NCBI GenBank assembly: GCA_947095585.1
Contig: OX352766.1
Span: 19,086,939 to 19,150,938, forward strand
DNA length: 64,000 nucleotides
Direction of reading: 5' to 3'
Origin: Nephrocerus scutellatus
Lineage: Eukaryota > Arthropoda > Insecta > Diptera > Pipunculidae
Of this stretch, positions 11,861 through 23,872 are shown in pieces. Positions within the stretch are counted from its first letter, which is position 1; each line of letters begins with the position of its first letter. A program made the translations under genes and the position numbers. The notes under the pieces were generated by a model. The model did not search any database. It was not told where the DNA came from and saw only the letters and a list, made by a program, of their open reading frames with translations.

Positions 11861-12744
11861 AGAGTGTAATGGTAGAATGTTTTCCTTGTGATTACAAGCA
11901 GTTGGCAACACCAAAACGTCTATAGGCTTTATGCTGCTGGTCCGACTCGGATGCAGCCAAGTGGTTAATTAGCGTAACGCAGCTTACTCTTAGCAAAAAA
12001 AAACGAGTAAAAGAGACAAACCACAATTCTACCAACATTTTGCGTTGAGGAATGACACCACCACTTAAATATTTATTTTAGAAAAACCGTTGACGGTACA
12101 AATTCAGTGATTGGCTGTCTAAAATCACATGACTCGATATCGACAAGTAACGTATTGCCACGTCTACGGCGTACCTTCGGCGTAGTCCAGATGGATGTGT
12201 GCAAATAGTAGGATTTGGTGAGAGGCAGGAAAAAAAAAAGAAAAAAAGGAGAACAAAGAAAAGAAATTCATGTGTCGCTTCTCACTCGCTATGATAGGTT
12301 CCTTTCACTAAAGGAACATTCGAGAAATTCTCGCAAATTGTCTCCATGCGGTTTGGTGATTTTTGCCAATGTTAAAATTCATGCTCCACTGCATTTCTTT
12401 CAGAGCAATAGTTGCACTAGAGAGAGAGAGCAGTTCGACAACAAGTGTAACCCATACAACTGCCATATGGGCTAAAAATAGCTATACTAGAGCGCTTGGT
12501 CGAAATGATGCGGTAAACGATACCAAGGCCTAGCACTGGGCCAGGCAAAACATAGAGTTTAACTCTGAAGTATAATTCTGAATTCAGTTGAGCTTGATTT
12601 GATCATTTGTCGGATGTGTACGCGCGAAGCGAAAGTGCCCAAAAGTTAAAGTGAGAATAAATTTTCAGTAATTCCTATAGTGAAATTTATAGCGAATGGT
12701 CGTGTATACGAACACCAAGTAACCTGTTGCGGACGGTTAATTAC

Positions 12745-13210
12745 CGGTACGCAGTAAAATTAAAATTTTTAGCAGGTAATGAGGAATTCTGCGCACCTAA
12801 CATACAGCATTTAATTAGGAAATTTTTTCGATGGGTTATAGCTATACTTTTGGCTAGAAAGGAAAAGGGGCCCAACTTAAAAACACCTTTTCCTGGTGAC
12901 TGTACTGCACTACAAGCGTTCGCTGAATTAGGTGAAGAATCCTATTCAATTGCCCACAGTGGCACATGCCTCAATTATCGGCACGCAGTAAATTTTTGGA
13001 AACAGGTAATGAGAAATTTTGCGCACTTCATATACAGTAGTTAATTAGTAAATTTTCTTGGCGAATTATAGCTATAGCGTTTTACCGTTTGCCTTGTTCA
13101 GTGCCAGGGAAGAAAGGGGCTCAACCTACCAAAGTCCTAACCATTCCTCACGGGACCGGTACTGCACCACGAGCGTTTACCGTATCACTAGTCTCCACTT
13201 TGGCGGGCGG
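12745..13210. repeat. 233-bp direct duplication
   Basis: CGGTACGCAGTAAAATTAAA at about 12746 and CGGCACGCAGTAAATTTTTG at about 12979 start two diverged copies sharing GCAGGTAATGAG, TTCTGCGCAC / TTTTGCGCAC, TTATAGCTATA and GACTGTACTGCACTACAAGC-type phrases. Period about 233. Lies in the 5' half of GL-c. Confidence 0.8.
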
Positions 13211-13759
13211 CCGCGCTAAATGAGAATTAAGGAAAAATCCGGATTGTGTGATTGGTGTTGCTTCCTAATTGTTCATGTTCTCACTCAAAGATAATCATGT
13301 AAGGTGAACAATCCGATTTTATTGCCTATAGTCGGGATTATCGGTACACAGCGAATAGGAGGCGCGAACCACTTACGAATTTGGATAAAGAACGTAAAGA
13401 AAACCGAATGTATTGGGACATTGTCCCTATAAGTGGTTGGAATCGGTCAGTGGTTCTTGATTTGGCAAAAGGTGGTTCGCGGATAAATCGTAATACATTA
13501 GCGACGCTCCAAAGGAGACAGACCTTACTGGACCTGACTACTGGATCGAACAGGAGCACATTCTCATCAGAGAGATTAAGTTTTTGCATTTGACTCTTGT
13601 GTGGCCTTCTGCCTAATTATTAGTACCGCTGGTCAACAAAAGGGACCGCGGTAAACCGAAAATTAAGTGTAAATATCCGTGAGAAATTGTTGCGACGGAT
13701 CACCATAGATCTTTCCTTCTTTCGGGTACTTAAATTTTATGGACTAACGTTTGTTTCAG

Positions 13760-13816
13760 CCTTATCGCATCACAGTCTTCGACAGCGCTGGCGACGACGG
13801 ATAGATGGATATGAGG
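13760..13816 (+). other. putative mini-exon of GL-c, with stop
   Basis: Bounded by TTTGTTTCAG and GTAAGT. Contains TTCGACAGCGCTGG and reads FDSAGDDG followed by TAG in the frame conserved in the other units, so this copy no longer encodes the peptide past that point. Confidence 0.5.
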
Positions 13817-13912
13817 GTAAGTCGAATATGCTAATAACTATCTATATAAATTAAATATTTTCCGTACCTTAAATAAACCCCAAACCGGAGAGAGTCTTAC
13901 CCTGGTGGTCAT

Positions 13913-14700
13913 GTCGCGACATGTTATAATTCTAAAGAATAATTTAGAATTGTATTTATTAGAATTTAATACGACATGTTATAATTCTGAAGAATAATTT
14001 AGAGTTATGCTTCTTAAAGCTTAATTCAACATATTATAGTTCTGAAGAATAATTTAGAGTTGTTTTTATTAGATTTTAATACAACATGTTGTAATTTTTC
14101 AAAGCATTCGGATTTATGCTTTTTAAAGTTTAATACAACATATTATGATTTTAAAGAATAATTCAGACTTGTATTTATTAGAGTTTAATACTAAAAGTTA
14201 TAATTTTAAAGAATAATTTAGAGTTATGCTTCTTAAGTTTAATTTAACATGTCATATTTCAAAAAGGAATTTAGATTTAAGTTCCATAGATTTGATCAAC
14301 ATGTTGTCTTTCAAAAGAATAATTTAGATTTATGTTTCCTACAATCTAATACGACATGTTTGATTTCTAAAGCATTCGGATTTATGCTTCTTAAAATTTA
14401 ATTCAACATGTTATATTTCTAAAAAGGATTTAGATTAAGTTCCATAAGTTTAATCTAACAGGTTATTTTTCTAAGAAGACTTTGGATTTAGGGTTCTTGA
14501 ATTTAATATAATATGTACAGATTCCTAAAGAAGAATGTGGACTTAAGTTCCATAAATTTAATATAACATGGCTAAATTTCTAAAGAAGAATTTGGACTTA
14601 GGTTCCATGGATTTAATATAACATGGTTATATTTCTAAAGAATAACTTATTGGAGTTTCTTAAATTTAATAAATAGGTTTAAATTACTTTTGTCATGCCG
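13913..14700. repeat. ~55-bp tandem array of about 14 copies
   Basis: Units look like GACATGTTATAATTCTAAAG followed by AATAATTTAGA and a TTTAATAC end. The first three are clear, later ones diverge (…AACATGTTATATTTC…). It occupies the same place in GL-c, between mini-exon and C-rich module, as the shorter arrays of GL-a, GL-b and GL-e. Confidence 0.85.
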
Positions 14701-15324
14701 CAACATAATGATATTCTAAATAAGATTTGAATTTATGGTTTTAATGTTAAGATAACGGTTTATATTGTTCTGGAGAAGATTTTAAATTTAGGTCTCCTGA
14801 ATTAAGATAATGTTTTATTGATTTTTGTGAAATAAATGGTAACCGTATATAAATTAAACATGGGTGTTTAGTGCTGTAATCACTCACTTGCTCTCCGGCT
14901 TAGGTACTACCAGGAAGACGGTGGGCAATGCCACCAAGGGGGCCCACTAATAACTAGGGCCCATGGAAGGGCGGGTAGGGAGGGTGAAGGGACTACAGCG
15001 AACCGATGGTTTCGCTTACCCAATTCACCGCCGCATCCAAGCTCATCTTAAATCGGAACTCCGGTTGGTGCCTTCTCTTAGGCGCTCTTTAATTTCCTGT
15101 CCATATATCAGTATTTCGACGGCACGCAAATTTTTCTTGTAATGTGTTAGGAATCTAGCGACGTCCAAGAACCCACCCCACGACACGACGAGCTAAGCAG
15201 TGGAATCCAGGCGTGCCACCGGGACGAACCTATCTCCCAGAAAGAGGGGGGGGAGAACATGATCACATCCCTCTTTCTTCTTCATTAAGGGTCAACACAC
15301 TACGTAAACCATTACAAGAGATAG

Positions 15325-15470
15325 ACCTAAAAAGAAAAATTGGTGCCGAAAAAAATAGAATTTTAGCCGACTATGCTGCAAAAAAAATACAAAAAAATGC
15401 AAGAATCGGAAAAGGGGAAGGAAGAACGTTATTTAAGAAAAGAGCGCCTATTGAGGGAATTATTCCAAAA
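15325..15470 (+). pseudogene. Lys/Glu-rich tail, possibly second PIF/Harbinger gene
   Basis: In one frame 15383-15468 reads YKKMQESEKGKEERYLRKER and continues Leu/Arg/Glu-rich to a stop. This resembles the charged C-terminal tail of the Myb/MADF-like accessory protein that PIF/Harbinger elements encode besides the transposase. It points toward the transposase, which would be convergent. Only the tail is present and the assignment is weak. Confidence 0.25.
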
Positions 15471-15598
15471 TCAATCATAATCATATAACACCTGCTATGA
15501 ATTTGTTTTTAATTTTTTTTTCTGAATTATTTTTTACGTTTTTAGTACTTTAAATAAAAAATAAATGGAATTTTATACATTTTTTATGTTTCTATTAA

Positions 15599-16497
15599 TC
15601 AAATTGTCGAGTCGAGTAAACGCTGTCGTCTAGTGCTGCTTGCTGTTCCTTGGCAAACCTCGACAACTGGAAAGTTTTCAGGATCATATTGTTCAACTAA
15701 TTCATCGTTGCTATCGGTACACATGTTGTGCAATATGCACCCACAGACCATGAAATTGATCACTAAATTTATGTTTATTTGCTCAGTAAAATGCAATTAT
15801 CGATGGAAATGGGTTTTCAGTAGACCAAATGAAATGTTCCACAATGACCCGTCCAGAAGAATGTAGCTCATTAAATCTCCTGTGGGCATTCGTCATTGTT
15901 CCATTGTCTTTAAATGGGTTGGGTGGGGGGTGGAATCAACCAGTCTAGAGATGAAAACGCAGAATCTCCGAGCAAAAAAGTGTTGTTTCCGAAAAGTTCA
16001 TTTATATTTTGGCAAGCATCTCTGTACAGATCAGATCTTCCTAGAATTCGGCTATCGTGCAAACTACCTGGTTCTCCACAGAAGATGTTGATGAACTTTT
16101 TATTAGCATCCACAACAGCTTGAATAGAAATGCTATAAATGCGTTTTTTGTTAAAATAGCTTTCCTTGTTAAAAATGGGTGCTTTGATTCTTATATGGGA
16201 ACCGTCGATACTTCCCAAAATTCCAGGAATCTTTGTTTTTGCTTCCAATAAAACTGCACTTGGTACAGTTTCATTTGCATTTGGCCATTTAACGTATTCG
16301 TGCCCAATTGATATGGCCCAAGATGTTACCCTCTTTATAATATTCCATGCCGTCGAACATGAAACCCCAAATAAATTGGAGATCACTCGAAAAGTATTTG
16401 TGTTTGCCATATACCACAGAAATACAAATATTTCAACTTCCGGTGATGATATCTGCTTAATTGGTAACATCAGCCCAATATCAACGGGTCGTTTCAT
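15599..16497 (-). pseudogene. PIF/Harbinger transposase (DDE_4), frameshifted
   Basis: From 16497 leftward: a helix-turn-helix-like FGVSCSTAWNIIKRV region, the first catalytic Asp in GILGSIDGSHI, RIKAP, then the second Asp in GEPGSLHDSRI and LLGDSAF. A frameshift near 15907 separates the block with the expected third residue (Glu in RVIVEHFIW, about 15815-15840). A last segment, CILHNMCTDSND, is the usual C-terminal motif. Another break lies near 15795. Cut-and-paste transposase of the HARBI1 type, inactive here. Confidence 0.85.
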
Positions 16498-16499
16498 TC

Positions 16500-17045
16500 G
16501 GAGCAGGCTGTGTCGAATTCATGTTGGCTTCGATAGATTGTCTTTTCGGAATTCGTGTAATATCTTTTCTTTTACTGAGATTTTACGACCTTTGGTTTTA
16601 CATATCTATTTGTAGCGCGCCCTCTATCGACTCAAACTCTTCGCCAAGAACAAATTAGCCTATATATCAACCCATTTTTCTCGAAATTATTCGATTGTTT
16701 TCTTTTGCTATAAACGCCCTCCGACTCTGACCTTTTGCGTTGTCTTATCTTTACCTTATCGTATCGATTTTTTTTAATTTTCTTGCGGTTATCTTATGGA
16801 AACCACATATTGTATTTTTTTCTTTTTATCGTATAGAGATAACCTCTCATTTATTGGCATACTGAATAGAGTTTATGGTTTACCGTTTGTGGTAGCGAAT
16901 TTTCTCACATATTTTCTTATTTTATCCTCGACGTTTGTCGTGACTTTTGGCTGACCTCGCGTCGTATCTTTTTATCTTAATTCGGATCGTCTTCGTGATT
17001 TTTATCCTAGTCAATCATCGTGATATCAATTAACTCGTGACAAAG
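16500..17045. other. non-coding, T-rich
   Basis: Nothing recognised. It may include the outer end of the Harbinger element, but I could not pair terminal repeats. Confidence 0.4.
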
Positions 17046-17400
17046 ATGGCCGTTACGAGAGGTAAAGGAAAAGGTGTGATACCGAAACCTTCTACGATTG
17101 TCAGATCGACTAGATCAACAAAGACCGAAATGTTGTAGACTGGTCTTTGAATGACTCCAGATACTGGACCAGCTTTACCAGACCAAGAGCTGCACACGAT
17201 TCTGTTTCCACAAATGCTCAATATAATTTACCGATTTCAAAAAAAGAACTCCTAGGATTGGTTCAAGATGCGATTCACGGGGAGCAGAAACCATTTCGGG
17301 ATGAGTTGGCTTCGTTTACCAACGAAACGATTTCCAAAAAATACTTTTTTTTTATTGCGATTAGTGATGAGCATAATTGGTCTGCAAGACTCTTGCATTA
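17046..17400 (+). pseudogene. unrecognised broken ORF, possible LINE ORF1 or Gag start
   Basis: ATG at 17046 opens a basic peptide (MAVTRGKGKGVIPKPSTIV) that stops after about 30 codons. Another frame from 17147 carries LPISKKELLGLVQDAIHGEQ followed by a charged helix. The basic start plus helical segment resembles the N-terminus of a retrotransposon nucleic-acid-binding protein, but no zinc knuckle or other diagnostic motif is present. Function not assigned. Confidence 0.25.
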
Positions 17401-18235
17401 AAAGTTACGTAATTTCTCTGTTGACATTTTTTTTTAAACCTACATATGTCGTATGTTTATTTGTATACGAGTAGGTACATATTTAACAAAACGAAACTTA
17501 AAACCCCAGACATAAGATCTTCAGCGAGTCTTTTGTGTTGTATAGTATTTACAGGAATATGTATGTATGTTTATACACTCATAGATTGCTATTTCCTTAT
17601 AATGTTATATTTTTGGGTTATTCTTGTTATAGATTTTTTCATGCGAGACAAGTCATATAAAAAAAAACGTCAACAAAGACGTGTATGTCGTGGCATCAGT
17701 TGCAAATAGAAATGTTGAAATTGACTGAGTTCTTCTGACAGAATAAGTCTAGACTTTCTTGAACAAATTTTTTTTCGAATTAACCGCTAAGCATAAATGT
17801 TGATAGTTTTGTGTGTATATAGGATCGAAGTAAGTAAGTAAGTAAGTCGAGTAAAATCCACTTCGCTACAAACCATATGTCTAAAAACACTCACCATACA
17901 AAAACGCAGTCACTCGATACATAGTGCATAATTAACCAATTTGGTCTATATATCACATTGGCACCATGCAGTGTACTCGGCCGGTATTCAGTAGGTGTAA
18001 GTTTCAATCCGGCGGTCGAACCAATTAAATTATTTTTTTCTGGGAAAATGTTTGCCACCCGATTAAAAGTAGAAATTTAATAATGAACAACATTTATAAT
18101 AAAATAATTAATAAGAATCCTCATATATTTATAACAATATAGGAAAAGCTACTATTTTTCCAAAAGGGTGGCAATAAAATTCCTAAGAAATACAACTAAT
18201 GAGACACACTTATAGGCTAGGATCACCCAACAAAA
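17401..18235. other. non-coding with GTAA microsatellite
   Basis: AT-rich. A (GTAA)n run of five units is at 17828-17848. No gene recognised. Confidence 0.4.
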
Positions 18236-18400
18236 TCAGAGTAGAACATACTGCGGTAGGCGGTAATATATATTCGAGAGTAGAACGCACTGCGGTAGGC
18301 GGTAATATCTATTCGAGAGTAGAACATACTGCGGTAGGCGGTAATATATAATCGAGAGTAGAACACACTGCGGCAAGGCAGCTATATCTACTCGAGGGGA
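18236..18400. repeat. 39-bp tandem repeat, four copies
   Basis: Units GAGAGTAGAACATACTGCGG… recur at exact 39-base steps (GTAGAAC at 18241, 18280, 18319, 18358). The last unit is diverged (CGGCAAGGCAGC). Possibly part of an LTR continuing to 19070. Confidence 0.9.
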
Positions 18401-19500
18401 CGAAGACGTTGTACTATACAACAAATTCTCCCAAAAGGAAAGCTTTTCGCTGACCTCTGTTCTGCACGAACAGCCCTTTTGAATGACAACACGAGTCACT
18501 CAGTCAAGCAGTGGTGCTTTGACTAGTACACTCACGTTGTCAATATCAATATAACAAACTGCTTACATTGACACACCAGGCAGTTTTGCTATATTGTAAA
18601 CAAATCAATTATTTAGCATTACCGTCGTATGACGCAGTGCTAATAATAGATTTATAAGACACTGGCTGTCCGCATGCTCCCATCGTGGTAGCTATCCTCG
18701 CGGACCTCGCCTTTTTATTGCCAGTACGGTGAATTACCAACGTCGTGTGACCAAGTAATTGACCGTACTGTGCTGCGCCGTTCGCTTGAACGCTGCTCAC
18801 GTGCTCCAGTAGCAACGAACCTAAGAGCAGAAGTCGCCCACCAACCCCCTTCCGCAATCGAAGCGAACTACCACCGTCGTGTGACGCGGTAATAGCCTCG
18901 ACCGCAACCAAGCCCCGCTGGTTCCCCCGCATATCATGCGTACAAACCAGCTTATTTATAAGTAAGAGTATCCTAAGTATAAGTATATCATAGTAGAATA
19001 GAACCGAGAATAATAAATGAATAAAGAACCGATTGTAATTTAAAATCAACAAAATCTTTTAATTTGTAACGATGGCAAGAGGAGAACGAACCCTGGGTTG
19101 ACCGGCGAGCGTCACCCGAGTAAACACTGTTACAGGGTGTCCCCTTATTCGTGCTCATTAATTTGGGAAATGATTCTTGGGTATATTCTAAGAAAAATCG
19201 TTCTACAGTAAGGGTCTTTCTCCAATGTTGACATGAGTTATCGGGGATATAAGAAAAAGCTTAGTTTGGTGCGCCATGACCCATGTTAATGAAAATTGTT
19301 TGTAGAAGGAATACTAGGCATTGTAACTACCTTTAAATAAAGTTGTTATCTTGTTTAAGTCTTCAGATATTCAAGTTCAATGCCTGTTCCAGTTTTCTTC
19401 CCCATGCTATTTTTTGATTTTGACGTCAATTTTCTCCAGAAAATGCGTAATAAACATAACGTTTTACTATTTTTTTTCTTATGAACGTAGCAGTAATACA
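18401..19500. other. LTR-like non-coding stretch
   Basis: 18540-19066 has balanced composition followed by AATAATAAATGAATAAAG at about 19009 and an A/T-rich end, as in an LTR 3' region. No primer binding site or gag follows. The open frame antisense to this segment has no recognisable motif and is not called a gene. Confidence 0.25.
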
Positions 19501-20464
19501 AATGTATTATTTCACGTGTAATCCCCTAGAGAAAATATAGATTTCGAACTGCCACTAATAATATCAGCGATCCCAAAAACTATGGGATAACATCGGACAA
19601 ACATCGGTTGTTCTAGATTATTTTTGCATATATTCCCCTCCCCACCAGCACTAATAGAGATGATAGCGGTGTATTTTAAGTAATATGTATACCAACTAAC
19701 AAGTTTAGTTAAAATTGAGCAAGGCGTTGTAATGGTGCATTGTCCAAACCAAAAGAGATGGTGTAAATACCTACTCCTCAATATGAGTCAAGCTCCGTGT
19801 AAATGCACAATACGTCAGATTTCATCACGGATAATCGAACAATAATTATCTCGCTCTCGCACGTTGGGCTACTTGACGTATTGCTACAAAGGGGTTCGAT
19901 GAGAATCAGACAAGCGACAATCGACTTTTTAGATTCTGACACCGAGCGGAGCGGCTGAGAATACGCAAGTTACGGAAAAAAAAAGAATAAAATTTGGAAA
20001 ATTAAGAAGCAGTAAATATCTCTTACAAGAGAGGTAACTTTTATATTATTTAAGAAAATAAATAACAAAAAAAGAAACAATTATTAATTCATTGACTCCT
20101 CAGGGAAAGGGGGCACAAAACAAAAACAATTACAAATTTTCCGGCAACAATTCTGGGCAGCAAGTCTGAAAAAACTGGAAAAAAAATAAACAAAGAAAAA
20201 CGGTAATGAGCCTGCAAAGTCCCTCTCTCCATGTAAGTTAACTAATATGTTTTATTTCCCTCCGCAACCGAACTCGCACGGAGTGCCAGATTGCTTCAAA
20301 TTCATAATACGAATTACGGCATACGACATTTGCCTTTAAAATACTCACCTTATAATCAATATTACAAAATATAAATTGTCATTTTTGCAAATTATCGTCG
20401 AACGTCTCGTGCCTGGACACGAGTGTGTATATACATATAGAAAACGCTTTGGAGTTACACTCAC
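19501..20464. other. non-coding spacer
   Basis: No gene or repeat unit recognised. 19985-20230 is A-rich. Confidence 0.35.
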
Positions 20465-21470
20465 GCAATTTTTAAAATACTCACCTTATATTAAATATTA
20501 CAAAATATAAATTGTCATTTTTGTAACGTATTCTCAAACATCTCACGTAGGCTATATTTTCATTATTATAATAATAGTTAATCAAAACTCACCTTTTAAT
20601 TATTTTCATTATTGTAATATTAGTTTTTCAAAACATACCTTATAACTATTACTTTATCATTACTTATATATTACCTTAAGTCAATTCCATTATAATAATG
20701 GTTATTTCAAAATTTACCTTATAATTACTATTTTATAATTAAATATCTATTACTTTAAGTCATTTCTATTATAACAATGGTTATTTCAAAACTTACCTTG
20801 TGATTATTATTTTATAATTAAATATCTATTGTGTCAAGTTATATCCATTATAACAATAGTTGATTAAAACTTACCTTAAATTTATTTTCATTATTTTAAT
20901 ATTAGTTATTCAACACTTACCTTATAACTATTACCTTCTCATTACTTATATATTACCTTAAGTCATTTCTATTATAACAATAATTAGTTCAAAACTTACC
21001 TTATGATTATTATTTTATAATTAAATATCTATTGTCTCAAGTTATATCCATTATAACAATAGTTGATTAAAACTTACCTTACAATTATTTTCATTATTTT
21101 AATATTAGTTATTCAACACTTACCTTATAACTATTACCTTCTCATTACTTATATATTACCTTAAGTCATTTCTATTATAACAATAATTATTTCAAAACTT
21201 ACCTTATGATTATTATTTTATAATTAAATATCTATTGTCTCAAGTTATATCCATTATAACAATAGTTGATTAAAACTTACCTTACAATTATTTTCATTAT
21301 TTTAATATTAGTTATTCAAAACATACCTTCTCATTACCTATATATTACCTTAAGTAATTTCCATTATAATAATGGTAATTGCAAAACTTACCTTATAGTT
21401 GTTATTTTATAATTGAATATCTATTACCTTAAGTAATTTCCATTATAATTAATGGTTATTACCGAGCGAA
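20465..21470. repeat. 203-bp higher-order satellite of ~68-bp monomers
   Basis: AAAACTTACCTTATGATTAT recurs at 20788, 20991 and 21194, giving an exact 203-base period. Each period contains three ~68-bp monomers, each holding a variant of AAAACTTACCTTA and of CCATTATAACAAT. The outer monomers (20465-20787, 21397-21470) are more diverged. CTTACCTTA is the complement of a perfect 5' splice site (TAAG|GTAAG), so the minus strand carries a donor consensus every monomer. Confidence 0.9.
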
Positions 21471-21691
21471 TTTTCGGATCAATGAATTGATAAAGAGAGT
21501 TTATAACGTTATGAAGAAACATTAGTTTTATTGAGATTTGGATTCGCTGCCTCATGGTCGTGTTTTTTTTGGATCATATAATAGTACACGCAAATAAAAT
21601 TTACCACAATTATGCTAGAACAAAAATGTGTACATACATACAACCATTTATACATACTTATATAGTTATTATTCAAAAAATACTTTATTCT

Positions 21692-21826
21692 GCAAGACCA
21701 AGACTCAGGCTGCATGACCAAGACCAAGACTAATGGCACGAATGCAAGACCAAGACCAAGACTCGACTTGCAAGACCAAGACCAAGACCAAGACCAAGAC
21801 CAAGACCAAGATGAAATGGTCTTGGT
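21692..21826. repeat. CAAGAC/CCAAGA hexanucleotide array
   Basis: Interrupted first (21692-21775), then an uninterrupted run of AAGACC units (21775-21815), followed by the complementary GGTCTTGGTCTTG at 21818. The minus-strand open frame over it (Ser-Trp repeats) is a by-product of the repeat. Confidence 0.9.
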
Positions 21827-21869
21827 CTTGCGTTTGCTCATCACTACTTGCGATGACGTGACACATGTA

Positions 21870-22085
21870 AATTTTTTTTAAATACTAGTTTTAAAACTTG
21901 GCTTGCTATGACGTGACGCGTGGCACGTGTCGCGTGTGGCGCGTGTTCATTTTTTTTTTAAATACTTGTTTTAAAACTTGGCTTGGCTATCACGTGGCGC
22001 GTGTGGCGTGTGTATTTTTTTTTAAATACAACGAAAAAAAAATCGCGTGTAATTTTTTTTTTAAAAACACTTATTTTAAAACAAT
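21870..22085. repeat. ~80-bp tandem repeat, two to three copies
   Basis: TTTTAAATAC(T)AGTTTTAAAA followed by CTTGGCTTG and a CGTGNCGCGTGTGGC block occurs at about 21876 and 21957; a decayed third (TTTAAATACAACG) is near 22022. Confidence 0.75.
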
Positions 22086-22487
22086 TGTTAAGCGCTCAGC
22101 TGGCGATAGTGTAATTTTGAGTTTTTTTTATTCATAGGGGTTAGAAGAAATGAAGAAATAGAAAGAAAAATGTTTTTTTTTTAAAGTAAAATCCTTTTAA
22201 GATAATTCAGTCTTCAGGCTGAATTACAATTATCCATATGTCGATTGTCAAGTTAACTGATAGATTGCGAACTCCTTGGAATGAACAAGACCTTGTAGAG
22301 ATGTTGATTAGAAATCTGAAGACTGACGTACGTACCGATAGGTGGCGCTGGGGTGGAAAATGTAGTTTTCCCTGTGTATGATCTTCATATAAAGAATATT
22401 CGAACAAGTGTAAATTTTTTGACTGTATATGTGTCAATTCTATTGGTTTGTGGATTGGTGAATTGGTTAGTTAGTGGGGTGTAAGTA

Positions 22488-22617
22488 GGCGTGGCGTCAG
22501 TGGGCGGGGGTCAGTGGGATGGGACAGCCGGGAAACGCGGGTGTAATTTGGCGTGGCGTCAGTGGGCGGGGGTCAGTGGGATGGGGCAGCCGGAAAACGC
22601 CGGGTATTTCTGCTAGT
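22488..22617 (+). repeat. 62-bp tandem repeat ending in Helitron-like 3' terminus
   Basis: GGCGTGGCGTCAGTGGGCGG starts at 22488 and 22550. The second copy ends GCCGGAAAACGCCGGG, a small hairpin, then TATTTCTGCTAGT. A short GC hairpin about 7 bases before CTAG|T fits the CTRR-T 3' end of Helitron-type elements. No replication initiator or helicase gene is nearby, so this would be a non-autonomous copy. Confidence 0.4.
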
Positions 22618-23045
22618 ATATTATAAATTTGTTATCTGTGTATAAATATATACTATATTATATAAATATTTTATAAATATGTGGTGATTTTTTCGTTCAT
22701 GTATAAAATAATTTATTATTCTTTTAATACATTGGCATTTGCAATTAGTAATTTGAAGTACATAGTTAATAATAAAATTTATTGCAAATTATAATCATGT
22801 TCTGTTTTTGTAATGATAAAATGTGTTGACACCTTAATGTGTCTTAACTACAAAACATTTTTCGGATTGAAACAAAAAGTTATTTGTTTAAATTTGATAT
22901 TTATTTGAGTATTTATTGAAGAACTAATATACTTCTTAAATCTTGCGATAATCCTAAGATTCTGGGTCCACGGAATATTACCAGGAAAATTACATACAAC
23001 TAAAGTAAAGTGGGACTAATTGGAATTTCGGTCCAACATTAAATA
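22618..23045. other. AT-rich leader upstream of BEL-2
   Basis: No gene. The last 100 bases (around 23020, TTTCGGTCCAACATTA) lead directly into BEL-2 Gag. No LTR could be matched with the 3' side of the BEL at 48.2-49.1 kb. Confidence 0.35.
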
Positions 23046-23872
23046 TATGGAGCTAACAACAGATATACCAATAATTTGGGACTTCACAAACCACCCCCAT
23101 ATAATTGGAATACAACCCCATTAATATTTACAATTGCATCGCAGTGTAAAATAACGGACATTACAAAGTGCAAGAATTCCATTGGGGGTATAAAGGGTCG
23201 CGTAACGTACTATAAGAATCTATTGGATTCTGGTGGTGTATTTTCGGAAAGTGATTATGAATCCATGTTGGATCGTATCAAAGCCTTGTATATTAGGTTC
23301 CAGTTGAGTTTCAGAGTGAGGCTCGTGACGAATTCGAAGCACGTTGTAGGGCCGTGGAGACTCAAATCAGAGATAGTCTACGTAAAGTGTCGAAAATTCA
23401 TGTCCCTGTTCGTATTTTTGACAATTTAGAGGAGGCAACTCCTGCGTCCGCCAACCCATTGTCCATTCCACTTCCGGAGATACCGTTGCCAAAGTTTAAC
23501 GCTGGGGTTTTATCTTGGATCTTGGATTATTTACAACGGGTACACAATGATTGCAGGTTAAATTCTATTTTGAAATTTACATATTTGCGAGAATCTTTAC
23601 AAGGGGGTTCCGCTTATCAATTTATAGAGGAATACCAAATTCAGAACAAAATTATGATCAGGTGTGGAAATCGTTATTCAAACATTATGAAAACGAACCA
23701 AGGATTAAAACCTTACACATGCAATTGCTGTACGAGTTGAAATCCATAAGAAAAGACAATTGTGCAGTCGAATTTAAGACATTTATTAATTCATTCTGGA
23801 AGCAATCTCAAGGCGCTCAAAGCTCCCGTTGAACATTGGGATTTATTCTTTGTTTATCACGTGAATCAATTA
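23046..23872 (+). pseudogene. gag: BEL/Pao Gag N-terminal half (BEL-2)
   Basis: Several short frames together give a BEL Gag: RVTYYKNLL, FQSEARDEFEARCRAVETQI (in a different frame near 23300), IPLPEIPLPKFNAG (DUF1759 core), then YDQVWKSLFKHYENEPRI and KAPVEHWDLFFVYHVNQL. At least three frameshifts. The reading breaks at the TA where the Tigger element is inserted and continues at 26232. Confidence 0.8.

Larger units (their letters stand above)
11865..15316 (+). mobile_element. giant solo LTR GL-c (3.45 kb)
   Basis: Boundaries are proposed from TGTAATGGTAG at 11865, the CATTACA end at 15316, and AGAG on both sides (11861-11864 and 15317-15320), a 4-bp target duplication. Inside are a 233-bp duplication (12745-13210), the mini-exon (13760-13816), a large 55-bp array (13913-14700) and the C-rich module (15165-15226). 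No primer binding site follows, so it reads as a solo LTR. A GC-rich stretch at 14890-15010 is unexplained. The small open frames inside are not conserved between GL units. Confidence 0.6.

Noticed and set aside
18236..18400. CRISPR-like 39-bp repeats
   Set aside because: Units are contiguous with no unique spacers; ordinary minisatellite.
18609..19052. 147-codon minus-strand ORF
   Set aside because: No recognisable motif, hydrophobic start followed by mixed sequence, and the region has LTR-like polyadenylation signals on the plus strand.
19120..19160. CAGGGTGTCCCCTTATTCGT as mariner inverted repeat
   Set aside because: No complementary partner within several kb and no transposase nearby.
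21509..21844. Minus-strand ORF with Ser-Trp repeats
   Set aside because: Direct translation of the CAAGAC hexanucleotide array; no other support.
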